This document shows positions 1-12,972 of a DNA stretch of 64,000 nucleotides, one piece after another. The number at the start of each line of letters is the position of its first letter. The first letter of the stretch is position 1. The notes under the pieces were generated by a model. It did no database searches and was not told the DNA's origin. It worked only from the letters and a program-made list of their open reading frames with translations. Both the position numbers and the translations under genes were made by a program. Source of the stretch: Phyto melanocephala (Eukaryota > Arthropoda > Insecta > Diptera > Rhinophoridae); the NCBI GenBank assembly GCA_941918925.1, contig OW799233.1, positions 152,004,845 through 152,068,844 of the forward strand, given 5' to 3'.

Positions 1-1308
1 CGGACAAAAAATTTATAAAAAAAGGTACAAAAAAGGGGAGAAATATGAAAAAATCTACTTCATTTCGAATTCAATGGCCAATAATAAAACTGAAACTGAA
101 TCGTAATTTGGTACTTTTTAGAACGCTTTTCTTTAAGCGTGTTAAGAGGTAAACAGATTTGTTCCTAAATTTTTGTATTTGAAAAATTAATGATGGAATC
201 AAATTTAAATAAAATTTTATTTGATTCAATGAATTTATTAATTAAAATCTATTAATTGTCTGTGTCTGGTTACTCTAATCAATACATTTTTTCAAAACTT
301 ATTTTTAAATATATATTTACAATAACTTTTACAAACTTATTTATCTCAAGTTTGAAATAAATAAATGTTGTTTCTACAGGCCTTTTATATTTATAATGCT
401 TAATTTTGTTGTAGTTCATTTTGTAGCAAACAGAGCCAATCACTAGATTAGAGATAATCTTTACAATTGTAGGTGTGTATGTATTGCAATTGTATGACTA
501 ACAAATGATTGAGTACTAATTAAGTACCCTTAGAATTCATTCAGTTAATAGTTTATGTATTTCATCTCATTTCAATATTATTGGCACTTAAAATCCAATT
601 ATAAGATTTAAATTCATTATTACAAGTCAGAGCCTTTTCAAGTATGACTTTTTAGTTTAGTGTTTTTTTATATACTAAAATAAAACAGAGAAGAACGCTT
701 TTAGTATTCATCCAATTATCTATATAAGTTAGATAATATTATGGCATCTGTGTTTAAATATGATTCCGATTATGGGCTGTAACCTGACGTAATTTCGCAG
801 GCACGTTTCTTGAAATTTTTTATTTGTCAGATGTTTCTGCAAGTAAATTGCTACAATCGCAGTACAAATGCCTTCCAATAAAGGCAGAAAAAATGTAGTA
901 AGATTGTGCGTTTTTTAAACTGTAATGGCGTTTCGATTGTATTATTAGTATTATAATCACTTCAAACGTGGCGATTCTGTATATTGACATAGCCGTTGTA
1001 ATAAAATTTCGCTTCTTTACGAAAAGATATAAAAATGTTTTTATTTTTGCTTTTCAAGATATTTTTGCAATCAACCACCTTGCTATTTTCTTCTATTTTT
1101 GTATTTTTTATAAAAACTGGGATTATAATAAGCGATTCCATAATATTTATACATTTTCGTTAAAAAAAATTACACTCAAGTTTTATATAAGTTCAATATG
1201 ACATTTCTTAGGATGCCATCAAAGTTTAAAAATTTGAATGGCGATTAATAAGAAAAAAATGTCAAAATAGATAAATCCGGCGGTTTTTGAAATTAAAAAC
1301 GAATAATT
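1..1308. other. AT-rich spacer, nothing recognised
   Basis: No repeat, transposon or coding signal was recognised. The one open frame (77 codons near 968-1201) is rich in F, I, K and N, as expected for chance frames in AT-rich DNA, and matches nothing I know. Confidence 0.6.
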
Positions 1309-1620
1309 TTTATACCCGCCATCAAAAAAGTGGTGGGGATATATTCATTTTGTCATTCCGTTTATAACACATCGAGATATCCATTTTAAACCCCATAAAG
1401 TATATATATTCGAAATCGGGGTTTCATTTTATGACGATCTAGCTATATCCGTCCGTCTGTCGGTCTGTTATCAGCACGATAGAGGTCGGACAAGGTTAGG
1501 AAGAGAGTTATAGCTCGAATGCAAGAGTAGGTCCAAAAAACCATGTCCTTCGCATATCGAATAAAATGGAATTGTGTCCAAACACATTAATGTAGACTCA
1601 TGTATCCTCTAGGGTTCTGG
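1309..1620 (-). repeat. Family A dispersed repeat, 3'-end fragment
   Basis: Read on the minus strand this ends in a GGGTATAAA-type terminus. It contains the family hallmarks: a run of GACGGACGGA units, 'tagctagatcgtca' and an 'actttatggggt' phrase. The same phrases, in the same order, occur at 33684-33998 and 58480-58627. The copy is truncated at its other side, before the (AAGT)n array. Confidence 0.8.
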
Positions 1621-1810
1621 AAGTCCAGCAGTCACACCAATTGCACCCCATTAGCTTTACAATATAAAAAAATTTTAAAACGCCATTGATCTTGTTTTTT
1701 TCTAAAATTAACCTGGAAGTGCTAAAACTATAAATAGAGAGCAGTATAGGAATATGATATCAGTTTTTACTTTTCGCTTTAGGAAAAAGACTTGAGATAT
1801 AAATTCAGAA

Positions 1811-2815
<1,005 letters not shown>

Positions 2816-2817
<2 letters not shown>

Positions 2818-3229
2818 GACTCTGGAAGAAAGTGCAATTTTGCCGGCTCATCGAAGAGGTCTCAGCTCAGAAAAAAAATGCACAGAAATCATGCATCGAA
2901 GCCTCAATGAGATCTTCTGGGCAGACTTAGAATTTAGCCATTACGGTCGAAATACTGTAGAAGTTATGGACACCCTTCATAAGCCATATGTTCATAAAGA
3001 GGAAAACCTTCAAAATGTCCCCTAATTTCGTTTAATGGAAAATTTTTGGGCTTATTTAAAGCAAAGTGTTTATGATAGTGGCTTTAGAATGACAAATACA
3101 AAAAATATGATCGAAAAAATTAAAAAGAAACTCCTCAAAATGCCAACATTGATATTTTCAACAGCTATGGAAAAACTTCCACAAAACTGCTGCAAAGCGG
3201 ATAAGATGGGACCAATTTTTTTACATTAA
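2816..3229 (+). pseudogene. DD37E-type Tc1/mariner transposase, C-terminal relic
   Basis: The conceptual product has the C-terminal DDE layout of a Tc1/mariner transposase: FWADLEFSHYGRN near the start (Asp equals the second catalytic residue), an NLQNVP segment in place of the usual NPPNVPQ, then FRLMENFWAYLKQSVY, where Glu equals the third catalytic residue. D to E spacing is 37 residues. A stop codon follows NVP at 3023-3025, so the reading continues from about 3026 only as a relic. The C-terminal segment ending KLPQNCCKADKMGPIF also fits the family. The N-terminal half is missing; the left edge abuts the (AAGT)n array, so the array either expanded inside the element or joined it at a breakpoint. 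A different DD37E lineage from the open copy at 60334-61347. Confidence 0.75.
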
Positions 3230-3729
3230 ATTAATATCATAAATTGATTTTTTAAAAAGTGAAATAAAATTCACGTTAGTTTATAACATACAACATATTG
3301 TTTCAATTTCATTCCGCAAACGTTATAAACCATATTCTATTCAAGAGTTAATGCTTTATAAAAAAATGCTCTGTTTCTTACTGAGTTTCTGTTTTGCTTT
3401 TTGACATGCATTAAGGTTAGAGATTAAACTGAGGACGCTGTACCCTTGAACAGGAATTTACATAGCCCGTAACATTAAGCATTTCTGTCTCTTTAAAATC
3501 TTTCTGCTGTTTCGTTGGTAAAAAAATAACTAAATATTATACAGACAATTGTTTTTTTTTTACTTTAATAAATACTTTGATAAAATATTTATTTTACTTA
3601 ATAAAGTTTTCAAACAATTCTCCATGGCATTAAATGCCAACAAATTGTAATTCTACTAATTGATTGTGCAAAACTTAATTTTCTGGCTGTAGTTTAATTA
3701 ATATTTAATGGCGTTTATACTTGCAAATA
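3230..3729. other. AT-rich spacer, nothing recognised
   Basis: No coding or repeat signal was recognised between the DD37E relic and the next mariner. Confidence 0.55.
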
Positions 3730-3731
3730 TA

Positions 3732-4299
3732 ATGGGTGTTTTTTTATAGAGGTATTAACTTTTAATTGGAAACACTTTTTTAAATGGCGGCCATTTTGAA
3801 CGCTGTGAAGTGATTTATGTTAAGTTTGGTTTGGCATTTCAACATGAATAGACTGACGTCTGTATAACGCTTTCAAATTATGAAAATGAAAAATTAGTGG
3901 GATTTGTAGTTTCAATAAAACGGTGCAACACAATTTATTTATTAAAATAAAGGTATAGTAAGCCGCATAGTTTTATGTTTCCGACCCGTGAATTGGCCTC
4001 CAATCGTGCGATTTAACGCCGCTAGACTATTTTCTGTGAGTATATGTAAATTCACTAGTCTACGCCGATAAGCACGAAATGATGACCTCTTAGAGAACAA
4101 CGTTATGGCCGATATACGTCCACAGTTGTTGGAAAAAGTCATCGAAGATTGGACCCCTAGATTAGAATACATCGTAGCCGGTCATGAAGGTTATATTTTA
4201 ATCCTGAAGATTATCTTTCGAATAAAGTAAATTACATGTATACTTGCTTTTTATTTTATTCCATTTTAAATATTACACCTTATTAAAAAAAGCACCCTT
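3732..4299 (+). mobile_element. DD41D-type mariner relic, internally deleted
   Basis: The ends are inverted: 'gggtgttttttta' at the left and 'aaaaaaagcaccctt' at the right, each next to TA (3730-3731 and 4300-4301). The left part encodes a decayed N-terminus (RLTSV, stop, RFQIM near 3850-3885, like the helix-turn-helix start of this family). It then jumps to the C-terminal third: VNWPP, frameshift, SCDLTPLDYFL around 3975-4030, followed by MADIRPQLLEKVIEDWTPRL in another frame. The middle, with the first two catalytic Asp, is gone. At least one frameshift and several stops make it inactive. Same family as 39483-40541, 55610-56530 and others here. Confidence 0.85.
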
Positions 4300-4301
4300 T
4301 A

Positions 4302-5631
4302 CAAAAAATCTCTCGCTGACGTATGAGTTATAAATAGCTAGCAGCTGTTATTGTTCATACGCTGTATGGTTTTAAAAACGAAATAAATCTGTCAATCATT
4401 ATTGACATTCTATGGATTTATTAAACAATATCCATTAATGAATTTTATATTTTAAGTGATTGCGTTTAAAAGCGACAGAAAAATCAAACTATTTTTGTTT
4501 TTGGTTTTCTATTGTAATAAAAAAAATTTCTGTGAAAGTCAGCAACTTTTTTTTATGGGCGCATAAATAAAAGCACCATTACTTTGAAATTAATTTTTTA
4601 ATTCTTGTAGGAAAGAAAATGTTTAAAAACACAGGTTAAATGTACAGATATATTAAGCTGGTTTAGTATTTATAAATAAATATTAATTTGACCTTTTTAT
4701 TCAAATATATTGAAAGTCCATTTGCAAAAATTATTAATTTTCGTAGAACATTTTTAATTAAATTGTATTAATTCAAAATAAATAAAAATATTGATCTCGA
4801 GTTAGTCAGTTGGAGTCATCTGCACTCTTTATCTTTGTATTTTATACTTTAAACTCGATATATTCATATAAGACTTAAAACTAATATTCATGTTACATTT
4901 AAATGAAATTCGAAAATGAGAAGCATTTCAATTTTAAATTGTTCATTCATCAAATGAAATTTTCTTCATGTTTTAATTCTCTCATATTCCCAATACATTT
5001 CTTTTATGCTTTCTGTAGCCAACCTTAGGATAAAAAATTAATTAAATGCAGTAATAAAACCCTCACTGAGAAAAGCCTTAAAGAATTGGAAAAGTGTCTT
5101 GTACTTATTTAAAACAAATTAAAATGATAATGAGATAAATGATATTGTCGGGCTATATTTCATTATTGATAAATTAATTATTATAAAACAAATCGTATGG
5201 TTACTCTTAAACAGAAATAATCACCCTTGAACTTAAACATTTACACTGGTTTACAGTTAAGTGTAATTAAATACTATTACCTTAATGTAATTTTTAATTA
5301 CAGATTAATCTAACGTAAATCAAATTCTCCTAGCAGCGCAAAAAAAAATTAATCTCTAAAAAAAATTTTAGTTATTTGATATCTATCTCTGATTGTAAAG
5401 GAAGCTATTTTTACGATTATTATTTTTTAATCATCAACTCATTTTTCCTTAAACAAAATTGGTAGTTTCACTACGAACAAAAAACACACTTAATTTAACT
5501 TTGAATAAAAACTGTTATCTCCCAAATATAAAACTGAATATTAGAGAAATTTTTTAACTATAAAAAATGCTTGAAATGTCTGCTCCATGATTGCGACGAT
5601 ACCAAATAATGAACTCTGTTACTTTACTTAG
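4302..5631. other. AT-rich spacer, nothing recognised
   Basis: Long homopolymer-rich AT sequence. I see no open frame of interest and no repeat shared with the rest of the window. Confidence 0.6.
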
Positions 5632-5634
5632 TAA

Positions 5635-5751
5635 CTGCCGTATTCATAGAAAATATTTTCAGTTTATTGAAGGCGTATTAGAAAAATTTCTCTAAATCAT
5701 CTGTCAAATAAGCCTTTAATAAACCTTAAATATTTTAAATGAATACGGCAG
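5635..5751. repeat. Short hairpin MITE, copy 1
   Basis: An almost complete palindrome of about 117 bp begins ctgccgtattcat and ends atgaatacggcag, with imperfect arms of about 50 bp. It is flanked by TAA on both sides (5632-5634 and 5752-5754). A second copy of the same sequence lies at 63086-63203, flanked by TTA. A 3-bp TWA-like duplication suggests mobilisation by a PIF/Harbinger transposase, by inference. Confidence 0.85.
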
Positions 5752-5754
5752 TAA

Positions 5755-6234
5755 GTCACCAACTAAGAGATAAATCTAAAATTAATTTTTATTCAATTAA
5801 TAAGGGCTATTAAGAAATGTCTCAGCATTTTTTTTTAATTTACTAAGAACCAACAAAATTTGAATGCATTTTTAAAATAAGAACTGAATTAAAATATGAA
5901 TAAATTCATCATAAATTAAAAACTCATTGCCGATGGCTGCAATCGTTGCGGTGTAGCCAGCAACCGAATTATCTTTAAAGCTACAGTAAAATTGTACAAA
6001 GTTAATACGAAATAGTCAGCGCCGGCGTTGACGGCTGCGGTGCAAAGCATTGAACGGCGATAACTGACAGTCGGCTGTAACCAATAAGCTTTTAGATAAA
6101 TAGAAAGTTTTAAAATAATTTTCCTTTTGTTTGATATCATTTATAGATGTAGAAAAATGTTGTCACACAAATCTGTACAAATCATATAAAAAGATGTTGA
6201 TATCTTTGCAAATTGATGGTATATATTAGACGCG
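5755..6234. other. Spacer with a GC-richer patch
   Basis: About 5928-6085 is clearly richer in G and C than its surroundings, with repeated 'ggctgc' and 'gttgcggt'-like words in both orientations. This may be a decayed foldback element, but I could not define ends. No credible coding frame. Confidence 0.4.
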
Positions 6235-6740
6235 AACAAGTAAGAGCGTCTTATTCGGCTGTGTCGAATCTTATATACCCTCCACACAATTTTTACCATC
6301 ACGTAGTGCTCACTACTGACTATTATAGAGTAATACTGTGACTAAATGTTTTTTACGAAATCGATAATTAAAACTTTAAATAATTGAAATTTTAAAAAAA
6401 AAATTTTTTTTTTGTTAAATAAGTACTGTTGACCTTTTTTGTTATATATATTTTTTTTATATATTTTGTTGTAGATTTTTGTTTGGCTTTAGGTCATAAG
6501 AATTTAATTTTGTTGTTTTGTTTTAAAAAAAAAGGTTTAAAATTTCTTTATTTATTTTATACCATTATTTCGACCTACTTCGTAGACAATCATTAGATTC
6601 AAAATTCTAAAGTATCACGTATTCTCTTGAAAAAGTTGATTGCAGTATATACAACAACAGACGGAAAGATGGGCAGATGGACAGACGGACTTAACCAAAT
6701 AAATTTCTCTATCTATTGAAATTAAGCATATATATTTTTT
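6235..6740 (+). repeat. Family A dispersed repeat, decayed copy
   Basis: Starts with aacaagtaagagcg followed by the terminal hairpin attcggctgtgtcgaat and 'cttatataccctcc'. Near 6655-6725 it has the GGACAGACGGAC run typical of the 3' part. The interior between is short and very AT-rich, so this is an internally deleted or heavily decayed copy, and its 3' end is unclear. Confidence 0.75.
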
Positions 6741-8927
6741 ATAGGGTTTAACATAACTATTGTAGATATTGTATTGTAGATAAAGACGGACAAACTTCTA
6801 TATACTCTTTTAACCTCCCGTATGAAGGATATAAAAACAAGTGTAAAAAGTCTAAACGTAAACAAATACAAAACACACATCAATGACAAATGTAAAATGT
6901 AGACATCAAATAAATACGATCCAAAGGCTTTCATTAAAAAAATACTGCCAAATGATATCAAGTAACAACTATTGCGGCTTCTAGTATATAAAGAGTGGAC
7001 CATTTAAAATATTTGAATTTAAATCAGCTAAAAAATAAAGTACTGATTATGTTAAAAAATTTTTGGTTTTATTGGAATATCATTCATATGAAAACTGCGG
7101 CTGTCTCGACATCAAATCAACCAAATTTTTCAAAATTCAAAATTCAAAAAAGTGCGAGTAATTTTCAATTCCTCAGAACTATGACGAGATGACATTGCTT
7201 TGTCCAATAACGATCCATTTTCATTAATTCACTTCACAAATTAACGCACAAGCTTAACTGAAGGCCGAACTCTTCTCAAAAAAAGTTCAGGTAAATTTTT
7301 TAACAGTTTGCGTCAAAGACTCACACAAGTACGTCGGATGGGGTACCGCAGATCCAGTCGTGCTAGTCATATGAACGATATTGTGTTCCATTCTTAAAGA
7401 CAAATTTCAACCTTTCCAACAAGATCAGATATTAAAAAAAATAATTTACAACTAAATTTATAAACAACAAAAAAGGGTCAGCAATACTTTAACAATAATC
7501 AGTACTTTTTTATAGCTGATTTAAATATAAAATGTAAAATGTGTCACCCTATGTTCATAACTTAAATTTAACACCACTGCTTTTATCGTAACTATTTTCT
7601 CTTTAGGTAATATTAATCATAATCATTTGCATTTTAGGCAAAATTTCAGAAAAATTCAATCAATCTCAATCTCTGTAATCTCTGACCTTTTTCAATGCCA
7701 TTTGTTCTTTAATTCACCTTTTTCATGACAATGATTTTAATTCTGTTTGCCGAGATGACCATAAGCAGAGCGGATCAAACGTACACAATAACCTGAGCCA
7801 TACATGTGTATGAGCATTAGACGAATACTTCTTAAATACATACATACTAAAGAGCTGCGTAAAATGTATCAAAAATTATGTGTTCTATTTCACACTACTT
7901 CCAGTCGCTCTTCATAGAATACTCTCAATAATGTTTGTTTTCTTCAATTTTGTTGGTATTTTCAAACAAGGTAAATTATCGAAAACAAAGCGACAATAAA
8001 ATAAAGAAACGGTAAATCATAACAAAAACATTAATTTTAACAGAATACACATAAAAAAACGTAAAAATATTAAACTGCAATGTTACTCAATAATTACATT
8101 ATGGGCAGTTTAAAAAGAAAACACTTTGTTATAAGCAATTTCATTAACACATCTGAACTCTATATTCATAAAAACGTTTTTTAAGGTCTTGGTCTACTAT
8201 CAAAACATTCAAACATGTTTTGAATGGTCTATTTCATATTTGTTTTGATTTTTCTTTATTGTTTTCCTACGTTGTTCTTTTGCAATTTTGTTCTATTATT
8301 CAATATTTTTATCGTACTACAAATCACATATTGTTTTCAAATACTTATTTTATAATTAGAGAGCAAAATACACAACTTTTTTTTAGATTAATTTAATTGC
8401 TTGTTAGCGATTTTTCTTATGCTTGTAAACTTTTTTATTGCGTACGTATGTACATATTTGTACTATCTGTCACCACTGACAACGTCAAAAGCCAAATTAT
8501 AGTGATAATAAAGTTCGTAACTAATTCCATTGTTTTTCTAAGCTCTAAGTTGACACTAATAATTACTGAGTTTTAACCATAGTATGACAAAATGTGTTGA
8601 TAATTAAAACCACAAACTATCGTATGAAATACACAATCATATTGTTACCATGTTCAACAACATGTATACTGATTACTCTTACAAACAAATGGACTTCCGT
8701 TTTAACAAAAACGTGTTACTAACTACAAATTTGCAGTTACAAGAAAAACGAATGAAATTAAAAACAAACCAACAACATACGGTTCATATGGCGCCAGGAT
8801 TTTATAATAAGAACATGGGCACAGCAGCAGTGAAGATTCCTTTTTTGAGTTTAACCTTTTTATGTGTGAAAATCGATTAATAGTAGAAGGGCATACATTT
8901 TTAAAACCAACTTCATCTTCTTCTATA
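6741..8927. other. Spacer, nothing recognised
   Basis: About 2.2 kb without a repeat, transposon or gene that I recognise. Open frames at 6722-7003 (minus) and 8650-8880 (plus) are short, low-complexity and without known motifs. Confidence 0.5.
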
Positions 8928-9674
8928 TCTATATATATAAAAGTGAAACTCTGTGTGTGTGTGTGTTAGCTATAGACTCCGAAACTGTAAAACCGACCGG
9001 GCTCAAACTTTAGTAAGTTGTTGTACATATACCAGGGAGTGTTTATGGGTGAAAAAAGTTTGCGGGGCCACGCCCATAAAAAATTAATTATCATTTTTAG
9101 CTACTTGCACATGACCGATTTTTCTGAAACTTTGCACACATATTGAGCTGTCATGACATTAAAATTTCGTGATAAGAAAAGTGGGCGGGGCCACGCCCAT
9201 AAAAAAGTTATAATTTTGAGGTACTTTCACTAGACCAATTTTCTGAAACTTTGCACACATATTAAGCTATCATGACTTTACAATTTCGTGATTAGAAAAG
9301 TGGGCAGTGCCACGCCCATAAAAAAAAATTATATTTTTCAGCTACTTAAACTTCACCAATTTTTCTAAAACATTTCACACACATCTTGAGGTCTCATTAT
9401 TATACAATTTCGTGATTAGAAAAGTGGGCACTGCCACGCCCATAAGAAATAAGTTATCATTTTTAGCTACTAGCACTAATCGATTTTGCTTAAGCTTTGC
9501 ACATACATATTGAGCTCTTATGATTATACAATTTCGTGATTAGAAAAGTGGGCAGTGTCACGCCCATAAGAAATAGGTTATAATTTTTAGCGTTTTGCAC
9601 TTGATATTCAATTTAAATTTAGAATGCATTTTTATTCATTAAGGGGAGTAGCAACGCGCGCTGGGCTTTTCTAG
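8928..9674 (+). mobile_element. Non-autonomous Helitron-like element
   Basis: The left end is TCTATATATATAAAAGTG, preceded by A. The right end is gcgctgggcttttCTAG, followed by T. A 5' TC, a 3' CTAG and insertion between A and T are the standard Helitron ends. The 747-bp interior has no Rep/helicase coding and is mostly five tandem units of about 120 bp (9069-9600). A GC-rich word 'caacgcgcgctggg' just before CTAG is where the terminal hairpin would lie, although a strong stem is not obvious. Confidence 0.8.
9064..9600 (+). repeat. Five tandem ~120-bp units inside the Helitron
   Basis: The word cacgccca recurs at about 9069, 9192, 9311, 9435 and 9559, spacing 119-124 bp. Each unit reads: a GTGGGC-rich box with its near-complement ccacgccc, an AT-rich part with 'ttttagctac', then 'aaactttgcacacat' and 'caatttcgtgattag'. 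The units differ by scattered substitutions. Confidence 0.9.
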
Positions 9675-10133
9675 TATACAAAAAATGGGAACAAAAGAAC
9701 AAATGGTTTTTTATATTATTAAATCTATATTTTATTCGACGTTTATATGATAAAATATATAGTAGCGACGATTGCAAACTGAGAGTTTTAAGGTTAGAGA
9801 TAACACCCCGTCATAAATAAATTGGTATAAACTTTAACCTGCATACCATATTTTAAACATGAAGAATTATTTTTCGATACCTTGTTATTTTTGATTAAGT
9901 AAAGGTGTAAAGCGTTTACATAAAATGAAAAAGCCTTAAAATTGAAAGAGATCCTTAAAAAAATTTTTTTTACAAAACCCTTATGAAAAGTGGTAAACAT
10001 TGATGCAACATTAAAAGACACACCAACAGCATATAAATGAGCTGAAACCTAAGAAAAATATAAAATAAAGTATATATAAAACAGTTATAAAGTTTTCTAT
10101 TAATTTTTCAGAATTCGGGGATTTTCCTTTTTT
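9675..10133. other. AT-rich spacer, nothing recognised
   Basis: No feature recognised between the Helitron and the hAT-type MITE. Confidence 0.55.
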
Positions 10134-10141
10134 GTAAGAAC

Positions 10142-11202
10142 TAGGGTGATCGACTCTCTGTTACTTACAGTGAAAACCCGGTTTTTTACTTTTTCACCTG
10201 GCGGTTTTTTTTAAATGTAGATTTTTCGGATGTCCCTTTAGCATGCTCAGAAGAACCAATTTTTTAATTTTTAAGTTGATTTAAATTTACCTTTGTAACC
10301 CAATCGTACATTAGTTTATTAAATACTAAAGAACTTGCAGACGAAATAAATAAAAATGAATATTGTGTCTAAAATTTAAAAGATACATGCTATTACACTA
10401 CCTAAAAAATTTAAAAAACTAAATATTAAAGCTAAGTTTGCATTAAATTAAAAGTCGTAACAACTATCAAAAAATGTGTGTAGAATAAAGAGAAAGCAAA
10501 AAATATGAAGCGAATTGTATTATGGCGAAAATGTAGATGGGTTATATGATGTGGAGAATTCGACTGAATTCATTTGCTCATAAGTATGTCAAACTTCATA
10601 TAAACGGATATTTAAAAGCGAATTCATATTTATATACAAAGTTTGATATAATTACATGAAGACATCCACGACCACTTGGTCAGCTAAGGTTACCTTAATA
10701 TGTGTACCCTGATTGTAATCAGTAGAAAAAATGTACGGAAATATGGACAAACGTGATTTATTTAAAAGTAGATACTTTTTAAATTTGGAAATGGCGCCTT
10801 AGATTTGTTTTGTTAGTCAGCTGCTTAGTTAAAGACCCTCTTTTTTACTTTAATTTAAATTATTATGACTGTAAAATAATAGTTAAAATGTAAATAAAAT
10901 CTTACAATATATTTTGCTCTACTTTTTTACGTATGGCGCGAATATCATCATATTTTGCAAAAAATCCCACATCCTGTATGATATTAAATGTAGTTTAATG
11001 CGAACGTGAAATTAATGTTTGAAGTGTTTTTGTTAAATAAATTAAATTTAAAACGCATATTTTGTGGTATAAAAAATTTTACAGAAAAAACCGGTTATCG
11101 GTTTTTTTTTAATTTTTAAAAAAGGAATCAGTTTTTAAAATTTTAAATTTCAAATTATTTAAAAACCGGGTTTTGGAAGAAGTCGAAAAATTGATCACCC
11201 TA
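10142..11202. mobile_element. hAT-type MITE, 1.06 kb
   Basis: Starts tagggtgatcga and ends ttgatcaccca-like (ttgatcaccta core 'gatcaccc' + ta), a clear terminal inverted repeat. It is flanked by 8-bp direct repeats gtaagaac (10134-10141) and gtaagtac (11203-11210), 7 of 8 identical, which is the hAT target-duplication length. Subterminal parts carry repeated accggttt / cccggtttt words in both orientations. No coding frame. Related decayed copies share the accggtt words at 15920-16262, 35311-35560 and around 46920-48010. Confidence 0.82.
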
Positions 11203-11210
11203 GTAAGTAC

Positions 11211-12146
11211 GAGAGTAAGTAACTACTTGCTTAAGTTTCCTTAAAGGTTTTCTGTAATAAGACTTTTTCAAAAAATAGTTTTAAATAGTTATTTTACAGG
11301 CATTCAAACAATGAATTATTTATAATTTCAATGTTGTCAAAGTTGCAAAATAAAATCACAATTAGACTAAAACAAATTACACAGAATAATATGTAAATTA
11401 AATTAAAGGTTAACTAATGAAATTTATATATGTATATAATAATATATAAGTAAAACTAAACTTTATAAAAATATTAAAAAAAAAGTGTGTTCCTCATTAT
11501 ACAGACCTATTTAGTGTCTTGGCCGTTCTCAAATCACTAAAACTAAGCAAAAACAAAAGGATTTTTAAATCAGCATTATATTTTACTATGTTGCGTATTA
11601 TTGGTTTACACCGTGGCGTATAAAAGAATTTATCTCTGCTCAATTAAAACTCATACGCAGTGGTGGTCTGTTCGTAATTTTACCTACTACCTACTCATAC
11701 TTTTAGGCGTCATTGTCATTATCAGTCAACCACACCCAGCAAAAAAGTCTATGACAAAAAAGTGATTTTTCAGGGGTTAAACTGGTGACGAACTGTTTCA
11801 TTTTAGATCACGTGTTTACATGAATATTTTAATGAACTGCACTCTATTTTAAGAACAAAACTATAAAAAACTTTTTCAAAAACCCAACCAACAATTTTTC
11901 AATTTTAATTTATTTAATTTTTTTAATCCTTTTAACATTTGGCTAACCTTTGGTTAACACTAAATGTTTATAAAGGTAACCGAAAAATAAAATCTTCTTT
12001 TATTTAATAATTTACTAAAATATTCGGGATATGGTCCCATAATTTTTCATACATTTTACTGATGATCTGGCTTAAGTAATAGTGAAATGAATATAAACCA
12101 GCTTAAACCCAACAACCAAATAAATAATATAAATTTTAGCTAAAGT
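11211..12146. other. AT-rich spacer, nothing recognised
   Basis: No coding or repeat signal recognised. Confidence 0.5.
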
Positions 12147-12972
12147 GTTATATGGTGGGCGTATCATTTTATTTTTTTGGCATTATACTTATAGTGACGA
12201 GAAATTTATATAAGCTATATATCATTACATATCTTATTCTGTCGGTTTTATGAAGTTTTAAATTTCAATAACAGTGAATTATGTGAGAAGTGAGCGTTAT
12301 AGTAGGCGTTTCTGCCAATAAACTTAACTCAAATATTTCAATATAGAATCTCTTATTCTTTTAAAATCTGATTCCATAGAGAAATTATATGAATTTAAGA
12401 TAAAGCGTTATATGAGAGGTGGACGCAAAAGTGGGAGTGTCACATTTATTTTCCGTTAGTACAAAGCTTTTGACCAAAACGCAATGTTTGCAAATTTTCA
12501 GAATCATAAATCTAATTTTGTCAGCTTATTTACGTTTTAAAAAATATATAGACCGAAAAAGACACTGTGCAGTATAAATTTTCGTACATTTTGATCTATA
12601 ACTCCCTTTGTAATATACAGATTGATTTTCGGGGAGGGATATTTTTTTGTACTCAGAAAATACACTTATGAAATATTATTGCTCTACGTCAATGCGTTTA
12701 GACACAATCGCATTTTATTCGAAGTAGGAAGGATATTTTTTTTTTCCTATTATACGGGCATTTTCACTACCAAGCAAACGTTCTGTATAAGAAATATTTT
12801 GGAAAATTTGATCCTTCTAACCTTTTCGGTTCGAGCTCTATCGTGCTTTCAACAGATGGACAGATGGACAAATATAGCTAGATCGTCCAAAAATGAAACC
12901 TGGTCTTAGGAAATATATACTCTATTGGGTCTAAAATGGATGTTTTGAGGTGCTACAAAGTGAATGACAAAA
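12147..12972 (+). repeat. Family A dispersed repeat, 5'-truncated copy
   Basis: Contains the family's internal phrases ggtgggcgt, 'gttatatgagaggtggacg' and 'tttcgtacattttgat'. These are followed by the GGACAGATGGACA run, 'atagctagatcgtc' and a decayed 'ctctattgggtctaaaatgg'. The 5' hairpin end is absent. The 95-codon frame at 12622-12909 lies wholly inside and is a by-product. Confidence 0.8.

Noticed and set aside
9064..9600. CRISPR-like or satellite array
   Set aside because: The 119-124-bp units lie wholly between Helitron ends and drift along their whole length; this is internal amplification of a mobile element.
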